Assembly: GCA_011032825.1 (NCBI GenBank)
Contig: JAADJZ010000003.1
Span: 248,001-312,000 of the forward strand
Direction: 5' to 3'
Length of the DNA stretch: 64,000 nt
DNA from: Massariosphaeria phaeospora
Taxonomy: Eukaryota > Ascomycota > Dothideomycetes > Pleosporales
The notes beneath the pieces are model-generated. The model had not been told where the DNA came from. It saw only the letters and a list, made by a program, of their open reading frames with translations, and did not search any database. The position numbers and the translations under genes were made by a program. Each line of letters opens with the position of its first letter. Within the stretch, counting starts at the first letter, position 1. Below, in pieces: positions 23,663-35,300 of the stretch.

Positions 23663-24111
23663 GGAACGGAACGGAGTGGAGTATCTCCATACACTCTGGA
23701 TATACTCCATGGAGTTTATATAGCTTAGTAATACAGCCGTTTTACCTAATTAGGCAATCCCGTAAACGTTTTTCCGTTTCCTTAGTGTTTCGCCGAGTCT
23801 CGGCATATAGCGTCTTAACGTTATCTCATCCCCTGCACTCATCGCATCTTCTAAATCTCATTACTGCCTTATCAATCCACCACTAAATTGCCTAGCGTTT
23901 TCGATATTGCTCCTATGCCTCGACGAAGCCTTGATGGGGCGCCTCGTACGCCTGCTAAGCGTGCGCGCAACAATGCGACGCTCGCAAGTAGCCAGCCGCT
24001 GTTTGTACACAATAACGCCTCCACAAATACGAGCGATACTCTCACCGAACTCGACAGCGCTGACGTACCCGTACCTACGCAGTTCTAGCAAACAAACAAC
24101 GATAGTATAGA

Positions 24112-24116
24112 GGTTG
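24112..24116. repeat. Copia target-site duplication, left copy
   Basis: GGTTG; repeated at 29473-29477 on the other side of the element. Confidence 0.9.
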
Positions 24117-24300
24117 TGTCACAGCGAGTGCAAGCAGTGCGTAGGGAATTGAGGATTGAACTGAGGTTGTATTGTGTGTAGCTACGAACGTAGATATACA
24201 TGAGTGGCTGTAAACAGCGCTAGTGCAGGATGGGTAGTCGCACCTCAGCGTAGGTGAGGCGCCACTACACGTGAGGTAGGAGAGACTCTAAACCGTGACA
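24117..24300 (-). repeat. Copia 3' LTR
   Basis: 184 bp, bounded by TGTCAC and GTGACA. Identical to 29289-29472. Confidence 0.95.
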
Positions 24301-24311
24301 CACCCCCCAGC
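24301..24311 (-). promoter_or_regulatory. Polypurine tract (plus-strand primer)
   Basis: On the minus strand AGCTGGGGGGTG directly precedes the 3' LTR, in the position of a retrotransposon polypurine tract. Confidence 0.65.
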
Positions 24312-24520
24312 TGGCGTAGGCTCAAAGGCATTGAGTTGACGACAGCTGATTAGTATCAGTGTATGTAGAGGGCGTCGAGGTCGTCCCCAGCAGCCTGACG
24401 TAGGCCCTTCAGGCGCTCTGTGATGTCAACAAGGTTGAGTTGGCGGATAAACTCTGTAAATTTCTGCTTTGGTAGTATTTTCGTAAGTCCGTCGGCAGGC
24501 ATACGATTAGTAGGAACCCA

Positions 24521-25396
24521 TTAGACGTTGATTCGTGAGGCAGTGACCTCCTGTCGAATCCAGAGCTGGTGGATGTCGACGTGCTTGACCTTTGTATGAA
24601 GCTTGTCGTGCTTTTTCGTAACAATACCAACAGTCTGCTGATTGTCACACCAAATTGTAGGTGTACAGTCGAGCGTAAGGTTGATTCTAGTAAAGAATCG
24701 CATCCATTCCTCCATTTGCGAGGCAGCGAGAGATAACGAGAGCAATTCAGACTCTGTAGTTGATTTTGTGACTGTACGCTGTATAGTCGATTTCCAGTCA
24801 ATCATGAGTCCACCAAATTTGAACGCGTAACCCTGAGAGCTCCGGCGAGTCTCAGGCTCGTCAGCGTACGAGGCGTCAGATGATCCAAAGAAAAGAGGAT
24901 CGCGATATAGAGGATCGTTAGAGAGATACTCGGCCATGTCCTGTGCGCTAGCAGAGGCTTCAAGAGCGAGAGCCTTCGTGCTAAGCAGGTAGCGCCAGGT
25001 TTGGCGGATCTTCGAGACGTGTGACTGTCCTGGGTTGGTAAGGTAGCAGGCAAAGACGACGTGCGTTCGGGCGACGTCAGGCCTGCCCCAGACAGCAATG
25101 TATGCCAAGGAGCCAACTAGTTGCTGATAGAGCTTCGTTCGAGTAGCGTCAGGCTCCTCGATAGACTGCGGCAGCCAGTTCTCTATTAGTGGGACGTCTG
25201 GAGCCTTGCCTACAGCCTCAATACTAAATCGAGCGCACACCTTATCAATGAAGGCGTCTTGAACAAGCCAAGTCTTGTGTAGGGCTCGATCGCGGACAAT
25301 TCGGATGCCAAGGAACCATGTAAGGTCTCCTATAGCTTTGATGTTGTATAGGTTCACTAGATCCTTCTCAAAGGACCTGTGGAGATGAGCGTTTGA
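24521..25396 (-). pseudogene. Copia RT C-terminal part and RNase H segment
   Basis: The segment after the in-frame TAA at 25397 continues the RT (KAIGDLTWFLGIRIVRD, then the YQQLVGSLAYIA motif) into RNase H: SSDASYAD, STTESELLSLSLAASQ, ending CDNQQTVGIV and KHVDIH. It stops at a TAA (24521-24523), but the frame clearly continues as WVPTNRMPADGLTK, which is the normal Copia end. A Gln codon changed to TAA explains the break. Confidence 0.88.
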
Positions 25397-25927
25397 TTAA
25401 TGAAATGCCATAACGATGTCGTCAACGTAGACGAATAGGATAAGCCAGCGATTCGTGTACAGACACGGAAAGCCCTCAACCGGTTTTAGGCCTAGCTTGA
25501 TAAGCTCGCGGCGTAGCTCGTTGTACCATAGTACAGGTGACTCCTTTAGGCCGTAGAGAGCGCGGAGTACTATCATAATCTCGCCTTCGATATAGCGAAA
25601 GGCCTTAGGTGTTTCAGCGTATAGCTTGCGATCGATCTGAGCGTTCAAGAAGGCAGTAGGAACGTCGTACTGCTTTAGCTCTAGATCGAAGTAATTGGCG
25701 ATCGCAATTAGAGCGCGAAAGTTGCGGATTGCGAGTGTAGCAGCGTACGTGTTCTCGAGCGGAGCTTGGAGGTCGCCTCGAACGACTAGTCGAGCCTTGA
25801 AGCGTAAGAGATATCCATCTCCGTCTGTTTTGTAGGTGAAAACCCACATCAGAGGTAGCACCTCAGCGTCTGCAGTTGCCTTCGACTGATCTGTCTGGCC
25901 AAAGACGTCTTTAGCGCGTAGGTCTCG
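25397..25927 (-). pseudogene. Copia reverse transcriptase segment
   Basis: Contains the Copia RT landmarks LPLMWVFTYKTDGDG, KARLVVRG, QYDVPTAFLNAQI (first catalytic Asp) and LYGLKESPVLWY. The YVDD catalytic pair is at 25418-25429. It ends at a TAA directly after MAFH, where a Gln is expected. Confidence 0.92.
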
Positions 25928-27805
25928 CTATTCGATTTCCATAGCGCGTCGGAATTGATCGCTAAACATGTGTGTACCAAGCTGCTTTACTGCCTTCGGC
26001 AGAGGCGGCAGCTGTGATTGATGGATTCGCGGTATCTCATCTACTCCAGCGGGTATTGAGTGAATTTCGGTCGAAAACGCTCGCAGGTAATTAACTAGAG
26101 GCTCAGGTCCTAGCTTCGTAGCGTAGGACTGGATAGCAAAGTTGTCTAGATTCCTTGGTTTTCGACTGCGCTTGCCTGTAATAATAAGGCTTGTGTCGGT
26201 TGGGTCGAGATTGACGTCCTGTGGAGCTCTCTGGCCTCGTCGGCGATAATTCTCAGGTACCATCAGAGTTGAGTCAACCTCAGAGGGTTTAGGAGTTGGC
26301 AGCTGTTGCTGAGTTGATTCGAGTACGTCGTCAGTCGTCTCACCCCCTACATGGGAGCTTCCAGCTGTTGGAGCTGAGGTCACAGGTGCTGTTTGGCGGC
26401 TGCGCTGACGAGCAGTCAACAGGTCTTCGATGCTAATATCGTCGTCCTGTGGCATCTCTGGATATTCGAGTAGCTCGATCACCTCCTCGATTACTGACGT
26501 AGAGGCGTAGCCGTCCATTTTCTCGAAAAAGAGCGTAGGTTCGAACACAACGTCACGTGTAACGATGACAGTATCCTTAGTAGGCAGCCATATACGGAAG
26601 ATATTGGTGCCTTGGTAGCCAACCAGGTGGCCAATAAGAGTACGCGATTCAAGCTTGTTAGCAGCTCTCAGATCACGGTTGTAGACGTAGGCGCGACAGC
26701 CGATAGGCCTCATATGAGCGACGAGTGGCTTTCGTCCCCATACGACCTCGTACGGTGTCTTCCAACCTAGTGCTTTAGTAGGCGTTCGATTGAGAATGTA
26801 CGCGGCTGTGCGATACATCTCATGTGATAGATTCTTTGGTAGGTTCGCGTGTATGCGCATAGCGCGAGCTCGCTGAGTAAGGACTCCGCCTGCGCGCTCA
26901 ATGAGTCCATTCGGCTCCTTTGTGCTGGGTGGAGCTGGCTCGTACAGCATTCCCAGTTCGTCTGTGGTGTTGATTAGATCGTTGCCAAATCCCTTTTCGT
27001 TGTCGCATCGGATAGCGACTACGTCAGCATTGTACACGCGCTGAATCTTGCGAATCAAGGCCATGAACCAGCGTGTGAGAGTCGGCTTGTCCTTTCGCTT
27101 GATTGTAGCTATCTCATGCCATTTTGAGTACTCGTCCATCGAGTGCGGAGCGTATTTGCTACCGTCGATACACTCCTCTCTCATAGGGATAATGTAGATC
27201 AAGTCTATCGCGACTCGATAGAATGGTCGTTGTGCACGGCTCTCAGCCGGGCGCCTCGAGATGATATAAGTTATTCGAGCTTCGATACACGTCTGGCAGA
27301 GACAGTCTATATAGTCTCCTGTCAGTTGGACACCAGTGACGTTTGGTTCGAGTTGATCGATAGCCTTCCGGCCTGGGTGGCCCCATATCAGATGAGCAGC
27401 ACGTCGATCGACGACGTTGGTGGGCTTTGGCGCGTACGACGGGCGGTACGATGCTCCAAAGGTACTCAATCGTGAGTGTAGAAGTGATAGAGGGGGTCGG
27501 CGTGATGGCTCTGCATCAATGAGCCAGTGTCCCCCATTGTACTCGAGTTGCGCGATGACGTTCGATGTCTGTCGCATGTACAGGACGTCGCGGCTAGAGT
27601 CGAAGTGAATTGACTCTGTACGGCAGCGAGCGAGTCCTAGGACGCTTGTGAGAAAGCCTTCGACGTACGCAACGTGCGTCAGCTCTAGCGTTAGCAATCC
27701 ATGTGGCGTACGGGCTACGAGGTCCATCGTGCCCCAAGCTGTAATAGGAATACAGCTATTGCTAGCATTGACAGAGCGGCGCTCTGGGTTGTCGCTCGTC
27801 CTCTT
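25928..27805 (-). pseudogene. Copia integrase segment
   Basis: About 600 codons are open (from 27727), preceded by a short stretch after the TAG at 27806. An HHCC zinc-binding region (LIWGHPGRKAI, then CLCQTC) leads to the catalytic core with DLIYIIP, RCDNEKGFGND and PNGLIERAGG supplying the Asp, Asp and Glu. GWKTPYEVVWGRKP is the usual Copia core end. A TAG at 25928 ends the segment just before the RT, where the frame continues. Confidence 0.92.
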
Positions 27806-28072
27806 CTAGCCTTTCCATGTCTCTGAGTTGACAACGTGTGTGTTGGATCCAGGATCAACAATCCATCGATTAAGTAGGTTAGTCTGAGTAGTGTCATCAA
27901 CAGCCATTGTTGTAAGAGTTCCGACAGACTCGGTGAGAGCTTCGATCGCGATACCGTTATGACCGTCGTGACCGTCGTGGCCAAGTGTCATGAGTGATGG
28001 GCCAGTTGATATTACGAACGTGTCGGTGTTGGCAGGTGGCTTGCCGTCGTCAACCCGTAGTGAGCCAGCGCT
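27806..28072 (-). pseudogene. Copia aspartic protease segment
   Basis: Carries the retrotransposon protease active-site pattern WIVDPGSNTHVVN. It is closed by a TAG at 27806-27808 right after ETWKG, and separated from gag by a TAG at 28073-28075. A Gly/His/Asp repeat (GHDGHDGH) precedes it. Confidence 0.85.
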
Positions 28073-29113
28073 CTAAGGTTGGCGAGCTGCCCACCTCTCA
28101 AGAGCAGTCTTGATGCGCGCGTTGATCTTAGAATCCTTCCGCGCTTCCTCAACCTTGCGTATAGCCTCAGCTGCAGGTTGATAGGACTTCGGACGCTCCG
28201 GGTGGCGGGTATTTAGGATGAAGCAGTCGGTGTACCAATGCTTCTTTCCGCAGATACAGGTTGGCGTTGGTCGTGGGCCATCACGATGACCTCGACTAGT
28301 TGATGTAGCCTCAGTCGGCTTCGTGATTCCGAGCTCAGCAGCAGACACTGCTAGGCCAGTAGAGTGAGGCTTCGTACGACGTAGATACGTGGTCATCTCG
28401 GCGACGTACGTCTCAAGAGATGAGATCTCAGCGGTGGTGCCTCGCGCTTCATGCTTGAAGATCTCGCGCAGGCAGGATGTAGCGTATTCTTGATCGAGCG
28501 CTTTGCAGGCGATTAGAAAGTCCTCTTGAGGTCGGTTGCCGTCAGTCTCCGGCAGCTTGATTGATTTGCCCTGGGCGGTGATATATACCCAGTCAGTCAG
28601 CCATTGCTCGACCTTCTTCGCAGCTCGTGGAGCAGTCTTGAGTGCAGTGTATTTATCAGCGAGCTCGCGGCGGCGAGTCGCGTCTGTTGGGCAAAGGAAC
28701 TTCTTGAGAGCGACCAGTCGGTCGTAGGGTGTCTCGTGATCCTTGATCAGGTGTATGTGGCGTACAGCAATCGTCTTGCTGATGTCCGTGTTCAGGTCGG
28801 CCAAAGCCTTCTTCTGGGTGCGGTACTCAGAGCGGCGTCGCTCCCATCGATCGCATTCCCATCGGTAAGACTCTCGGTCGTCTGCAGTTAGGTCAGAGAG
28901 CCTGATAGCTCCAGCCTTGTAGTCGATGAGTTGAGGCTCGGTAGCCTCCGTCAGCTCAGGGAGAAGCTCCCTAGCTACGTCAGGATTGATATACTGCCAG
29001 AGACCGTGGCGATTGGCAACGTCTCGGCGAATGAACAGCCAGGTAAACCAGTCGTCAGGCGTGTTTAGTATGACTGTGACGCGCGTCACAGCGGGGTTAG
29101 ACTCAGTAGCCAT
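28073..29113 (-). pseudogene. Copia gag segment
   Basis: 346 residues from ATG 29113. The nucleocapsid-like end has CICGKKHWYTDC, a variant Cys/His knuckle common in fungal Copia gag proteins. It stops at TAG (28073) in the same frame as pol. Ty1/Copia elements usually make one gag-pol polyprotein, so the TAG is probably a mutated Gln codon rather than a natural gag end; a natural readthrough stop is possible. Confidence 0.85.
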
Positions 29114-29277
29114 TGTAGAGGCTATAGTCGTATGTGATTGGATTCAGGCTAAGATCCAGGCAATGTGCGTCGTGGGTAAACGCGGTAACAGGTGCGCAGT
29201 GGTGGACGCGGTATAGCAACGTGCGACTCGAGTAGAGTGACGATTGCAGCAGGTGAGAACAATCCTAGGTTGCAGCC

Positions 29278-29288
29278 GGGCTCATAAC
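29278..29288 (-). promoter_or_regulatory. Primer binding site for initiator tRNA-Met fragment
   Basis: The 11 bases GGGCTCATAAC (plus strand) directly abut the 5' LTR. They equal the anticodon stem-loop of eukaryotic initiator tRNA-Met, so the element RNA would pair with it. This is the half-tRNA priming used by Drosophila copia and yeast Ty5. Confidence 0.8.
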
Positions 29289-29472
29289 TGTCACAGCGAG
29301 TGCAAGCAGTGCGTAGGGAATTGAGGATTGAACTGAGGTTGTATTGTGTGTAGCTACGAACGTAGATATACATGAGTGGCTGTAAACAGCGCTAGTGCAG
29401 GATGGGTAGTCGCACCTCAGCGTAGGTGAGGCGCCACTACACGTGAGGTAGGAGAGACTCTAAACCGTGACA
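29289..29472 (-). repeat. Copia 5' LTR
   Basis: 184 bp, identical to the LTR at 24117-24300. The target duplication GGTTG follows at 29473-29477. Confidence 0.95.
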
Positions 29473-32200
29473 GGTTGTATTAGACGCGCAGCCTGTTTTT
29501 CAGGCGCCCTTCAATTACTCCTAGGTCAATTGGGATAGCATGGCAATGGCCGGCTGCTACCGGATCGTTACCCCTTTTTGTACAAAGGCATGGTGGTGGA
29601 AGTACAGCGTGCCCGTACTAGGTAACTACGTCAAAAAAGCGAGCAGTTCGCCTGCTACGTACTTTATTTGCAAGACTTGCTACACAAACAAAGGCACAGA
29701 CAAGTTCAACATTACAAATAGATCAAAGGGCGTATTGAGCTATATCTAGAGCTAGCACCCTCAAACGTATGAGCAAGAGATGAGCCTTACTCTCGATCTT
29801 GCGCAGAAATCGAATGCGCTCGACGTACTTAACGTTAACAATCCCGTACAGAGAGACGTATATAATCGACTAGTGGATAGTTTCGACGCAGAGCCCTTGC
29901 GTAAAGATATCCTCTAGTGGATTGTACAAGATAGCGTCCCTTTCAATATAGTATCTAGCCCTTAGTTTAGGCAAATACTATCCTGGGCCATGCCTTCTGT
30001 ACAGTGGAGATTATCCCTTATAATACTACAATCCGCAGATAGGTCCTTAAGGAGTTTGCTCGCTACAAATAGGAAATTAAAGAAGTACTGTCTAAAGCGC
30101 AGAGCAGAATCCACCTATCCTTCGACGTATAGACTTCTCGTAGGCAGAGAGGCCTAAACGGCGTATCCGCGCATTGGGTAGACGCTGCAGGTAGCTGCCG
30201 TACGGCCATGTTAGCCCTTACGGAGATGCTAGATTCCCACTCAAGAAAGAATCTAGCAGCGGATGTTCTCCGTGTTATTAAGGAGTACGGCTTTGAGCAC
30301 AATACGAGATACTTTGTTACAGATAACGCTAGCCCAAACGACCTAGCAGTTAAAGATTTGGCAACAGAGTTAAGATTTAATGCTTTATAGAGACGTTTGC
30401 GCTGCGCCGGCTACATTATCAATCTAATAGCTTAACAGGTGCTTTACGGCAGCAACTATGACATGTTCAAACGAGAGCTACTACTCGCAGGTAGTATAGA
30501 AGAGCAAACCGCATTATGAAAAAAGAAAGGCCCTGTCGGTCAAGTACACAACGTTATCAAATAGATTAATATATCTCTAGGCAGATTGCAGCGCTTTTAC
30601 AACGTGCAGAAAGAGATTTGGGCAGAAGAGAACCCTAACTCAACGAAAGTCCTACTGACTTTAGCGTTGCTGCAAAATAATAACACTAGGTGAGTGCAGA
30701 GTTTGTTACTTCTGTTGTAAAGATGCGCGGCAAACTTACAAACCAACTTTGCGACAATGCGACTCTAATCACTAAAACTAAACTAACGTTGCCTAGATAG
30801 AACTCTACTTGGGATATGCTAGTGCGAGCTCTCCGCCTCCGTACAGTGATCGAACACTTTCTAGACCTAGAGAGCTTTCGAACTAAGAACTGTACAGCCC
30901 GTAGTAGCTAGTTGCTCGCCGCAGAGACTCTCGAGGCCTCTATTGCGCGAAATATCTTTACTAAGCGTTTGGGCGCAGAAGGATAGTCTATCATCACTAA
31001 ACTCGTTGAGATACTCCAGCTATTCAATGAGGCTACTAAATCGCTAGAGGGTCGGCCTAATGAGCACTTACAGCTTAGAGTAGCGTACGTTGTGCCTATC
31101 CTTAGTCTCCTTATAGAGAACCTTGAAAAGCTCAAGGTACAGTACCAGGATTCAACTAAACAAGTAGCGTTTTAGGTGGCTATAGAGCAGGCTTGGAAGA
31201 AGGCTCAAAAGTACTACGCGCTCTCCGATATCACGCCGGCGTACGCAGCAACTGTATTACTTAATCCCCGTCAAAAGAAGGGGTATCTTATTGATGCCTA
31301 GGGTAAGGAGTAGGCAGATTACTCTATTGCTAAGGTTCGTAAGCTATATAAGATGGATTATCCAGCTACGGCGAAAGAGACTCTGCTATCTCAGTCATCG
31401 CAAAGCTCTTCATATAGGCGCTCTCCGCTTGCCGAGATTAGCAGTAATACGCCTACACCTAAGCTACGTTACAATTCTCTTCTCAACCGGCTCAAAGAAT
31501 TGCGTAAACTACCTACTCCTAAACCTTTTACAGGAGACGAGCTTAGCTACCATCTCTCTACGCCACGAGAGACGGATGATGACGTAGTACCATCACAATA
31601 CTAAAGACGGCTAGCTATCAAAGCACTATACCCACGCCTCTCACGTATGGCGATCGATCTCTTAGCTATCCCGGCCATAAGCTCTGAGCTAGAGAGGATA
31701 TTTAGCAAAGAGGGGGTAACTCTGGCGCCTCGTCGCTCTAATATAAAGGAGGATACACTAGAGGACTGCCTTTGCTTACAAAACTGAGGCAACTCTGGCC
31801 TCATTGTTATCAGTAACTATGGAGAGACCCTACGCGGAGAGGAAGACGCCGATATACTCACTCAAGCCTCACTATTGAGCAGCTATAGCGACGGCGACGA
31901 TGAGGCAACCAGGGCACTGTTTGAGGAGTCTTGGGTAATGGGCGAAGCTAGTTAGAGGCAGAAAAAACAAACTATATAGCGTATTTGGAGCAATCAAGGC
32001 GTACACGGATATCTGGCCAACTTTGTGACCCCTACAGTTCACCGATTTCCTGTTGATATACACCGTCAATTCAAGCTCTACACTAGCGGATATCCTACGC
32101 CTATACAAGTTACTATAGCGCTAGGATAAAGCTTAGCTTTCCATGGAGAATCTCTGGAGTGTATGGAGAGAGAGAGCGGGGAGAGAGGGTATGGAACTCT

Positions 32201-32217
32201 CTCCATGAATAACACTG
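32201..32217 (+). repeat. hAT terminal inverted repeat, right
   Basis: CTCCATGAATAACACTG, the inverted copy of the left end. Followed by the target duplication CGCTCCAC at 32218-32225. Confidence 0.95.
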
Positions 32218-32225
32218 CGCTCCAC

Positions 32226-35200
32226 CAACGTCAAAACGGGCTTCATGTGTATGGTAACAGCAGTCCTGCGTCCCATGCTTTGGTACCCATATTTTAGGTA
32301 CTCTCGCAGTGCATTATACCAATGGAACCTTCGTCAATCCCCTACGGCATCCTGGGTGATAAGTATCATTGTGTAAAAAGGTACTCCTCTTCTTTTCCAT
32401 CGTAGTAAACCGCGGCATATGCTCATGGGGCGCCCCTTGCATTGCATTTGTTGCCGAAATGTGTCAGTATCTGCGTCCTAACCTGCTCGCATTTGTGCTT
32501 CATGGCTATGCTTTGTGTTGTACCTGAGGTGTTGGACCTGAGTACTCAGGGCGTGTCAGCGCAATCCCGTCGTTTTAGCCTCCGACTGGCTGCTGGACGG
32601 TGTGTTATCAGCCTGCGAGATGAATGAGCCAAGGAGGCGCCATTATATAGCCAAGATAACCTAAAGGTGTGAGAAAGTTACAAGAACTGCCACGTCGGGT
32701 AAGTGATTACCCTGATGTGGAAACCATTGAAACAACCGTGATGCCGTCGTAAATCCAATTTCCGTCGCTGAGCTTGGGACGGGCAACCATGGAGGTGTTA
32801 TAGACTTCAGTGTCGCGTTGGTTCCCGTCGTCGGCTCTGTCTTTTTCATCGGCGTATTCTCTCGATGGCATCTGTTGGAGCTGTGATGGTGCAGGAGGTT
32901 GCCGATTGATCCCCGGACACGAGACTATTGACTCCGAGTCTCTCAAGCTCAAGCCTCGTCGTGTGGTCCCAGGCGTTGGTAACAGTATCGCTGAGTCGGT
33001 TGAGCACTGCACCAGATGTGGAGGAGCTAGAGCGAGATGATTAGTCAGCGCGACCGCCAAAATGCTCGCGGAGGAGCTCGACGCACGTTGAAACTGGCCG
33101 TGGCAGGCTATCAGCTATCCCGGTGAGCTCGAGAGCACTGCGGCGACTGTCGCCGGTGACTAGAAGCGACATAGGCTTTCTTCTCGCCGTCGGTCTCTTC
33201 TTGTCATTTTGAGAATTTCCCTGAGTCCTGACTGAACGGTGGTGACCGACCTCATGGAGCCGCAAACAACCCCCGGGGTCGGATCGCCCCCAAAGAGAGG
33301 GCGCTGTGAAGAGCATAAACGCCGACGCTATCGAGCAGTGTAGGTTTCCTAGCCGACATACCGCGTGTTCCTCTTTGACTAACCAGCGCAGCTCAGCGAA
33401 AGCTCTTGGAGCACCTCACCTCGAAAGCACGGCGCGTCGAATTCGGCCAGGCCAGCGTCTCAAGCACGTCGCGGAAGCGAAAAACCGATTCGTAACCAAT
33501 TACCCGGCACCCTCAAACAGTGCGAATCAACTCTTTCTAAGATCAAAAGGAAAGCAGCCCCATGAACGACCGAATGCTCCTGGCACATCCTCCAGCGAAC
33601 CCGTGTGATCGAGCGCCGCTCCGGCCGATGATTCTTCATGAGAACAACGAGTATACCAAGGCGGAGCTTGTAGCCAGTGCGCTGGGCACGCGACGGTCCA
33701 TGGTCAGCGAGCCGCACCGGAAGAAGGATATGTTTACGGCATGCAACAGGGGAGATGCCCCTTCCTTTGCCTCAGGAAACAAGAGAAGTCACCGCTAACG
33801 CCTTGAAGTCAGAATACGAAGAGAGTGTGCCTATCATGGTCAGCGAGGGTTTGCACAAGTAGAAGTCCCGCCACCGCCTGTCCCCGTGAACCCCAAGCGC
33901 TCTGCGCAGGTCGGTAAGCTGCGGGAGTCGTGCAACGTTGAGTCCCGCAGTGCCGGTCACCTTTCCATCTCTTGATAAGTAGTCTGTCGGCGGGCGGCAC
34001 CACGGCGCCCATCTTTGACGATGGCATATTCCTTCGCGAAGCGCTCGATTGCTTGGACAGCCAGAATGAGGAGGAATTCGACGCCCAACTCGTCGTCGCT
34101 GTCACGAATCCAGATGGTGGAATAAAAAGTCAAATGGGAAACGTCGGTTCTTTCCCAGCTGGTGGACCCTATGCGGGCCTATTATCTTTCACGCCCGTCG
34201 GAGAAGCAGCCCACAGAGAAAGATAACATAGAGAAAGAACAACCTGATGCTTCAGGAGAGGAAGCCATCCAAAAATTCCCGCCAGGGACGCACTCCAGAT
34301 AGGTCCAGTCCAGAATCGCTGGTCAAACCTGAGCCCGAAGACCGGGCACGACACTCGTAATTCTTTCACGCATCCGTACACTTTGGCTCGTAAGCCTACG
34401 AAGCCGGTAAAGTATCGAGATCGAGCAAAGCCCTCCTGCGAACAGTTTACGAAGGCGCAAGAGCTCACAGAAAGGGCTGTTCGTACGCGCAGCCTCATAT
34501 GGCAGATACAAGAGAAGCTTCAAAGCTGTGCATCCATCCAGCCCGCTTCTCGGTCGGAGTACTGTGCCCACAAGGCTTTTGTTATAGCGGGGAATTCAGA
34601 CACCCAATACGGGGAGATACAATGGCTGGAGGATATGCTCAACGCGGATCTCTGATGAGGTAGATGGATAATGATGCGAATGATGCGAGAAAGAACTTTC
34701 CATGAACTGATGAAGCGGCAGTGAAAATATGGAAGAAGTTACATAGTATAGCGAGTGCGTTCAGATTCGTAACAGCGGACTCAGTCTCTACGAGAGGGCG
34801 ATATACCTTGTAGCCCAGTATTGTTTATAGTCATGAATGCCAAGAAAAAGCGATAGGGTCCGGCGATGACTGGTGTCTTCTGCTGGCTCGTGTCGTGAAA
34901 AGATCGATGAATAATGGAATCGATAATCAGGTATGGAAATTGCGTACGCGTCTTTGAACCCGCTGACGAGTTGGATAAGACACAAGAGGAGACAGTACGG
35001 TAGCCCCATATCTGTGTAAGACGTCTAGAAAGGTATACTGGGGTAGGGTAAAGAGTGGAGGGCTCCACATACTCGTATTTCGGGAAATATAGATATTTAT
35101 GAAGCTGAAGATAGGTCATAGAGATCATGTGCTAGTCTTGGGAAGTGGCTAGAAGAGTAGAAGAGATGCAGGAAGAGATACGACACCGTTTTGAATATAC

Positions 35201-35300
35201 GAGGCAGAGACTGGGGCACATTATGGTGTTATAGAAAGGGCGGGGCATACTACCAGGTCGTGTCTCAGATGCGATGCATGGCCGACGACGCTCAAAAGGC
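32226..35300. other. Region with possible decayed gene pieces
   Basis: No full gene is supported. Short coding-like frames appear at 32,810-33,040 (ends VEHCTRCGG), 33,562-33,798, 33,972-34,226 (IFDDGIFLREALDCLDSQNE) and 34,383-34,655 (ends QWLEDMLNADL). They lie on one strand but in different frames with no convincing splice sites between them. A degraded gene is possible; chance is also possible. From about 34,750 the sequence becomes AT-richer and grades into the repeat array. Confidence 0.35.

Larger units (their letters stand above)
24117..29472 (-). mobile_element. Ty1/Copia LTR retrotransposon, complete but interrupted by stops
   Basis: 5,356 bp with two 184-bp LTRs that are identical base for base, a 5-bp target duplication, a primer binding site, a polypurine tract and a gag-pol frame in the Copia order protease-integrase-RT-RNase H. 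All coding parts lie in one frame on the minus strand with no frameshift, broken by five stop codons. It lies in the N-terminal part of the hAT transposase frame, so it inserted after the hAT element. Confidence 0.95.
23915..32129 (+). pseudogene. hAT transposase remnant with RIP-like stops
   Basis: The frame starts MPRRSLDGAP at 23915, is split by the Copia insertion after 24116, and resumes at 29478. Next comes a BED-finger-like CKTC motif near 29,673. A catalytic-domain region has FDV-stop-TSRR near 30,122 and DNASPNDLAVKDLA near 30,323. The C-terminal hATC dimerisation motif ISSELERIFSKEG lies near 31,678-31,716. Stops occur where the family expects Trp or Gln, for example FDV(W)TSRR, LQN(W)GN and LIA(Q)QV. 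All fit TGG or CAR changed by C-to-T on one strand in CpA context, as in RIP. The last stop is at 32127. Confidence 0.85.
23646..32217 (+). mobile_element. hAT-family DNA transposon, interrupted by a Copia element
   Basis: Ends are 17-bp inverted repeats starting CAGTG (16 of 17 match), flanked by a perfect 8-bp duplication. Subterminal sequence on both sides contains further diverged CTCCATACACTC-type repeats. Inside is a hAT transposase in plus orientation with many stops. The element is 8,572 bp; without the nested Copia and its duplicated 5 bp it is about 3.2 kb, a normal size for an autonomous hAT element. It is inactive by its own coding capacity. Confidence 0.93.

Noticed and set aside
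24117..32129. Alternative genetic code with TAA/TAG read as Gln
   Set aside because: Host genes in the window use TAA and TAG as normal ends, and in the hAT transposase stops also replace Trp. RIP-type mutation explains both.
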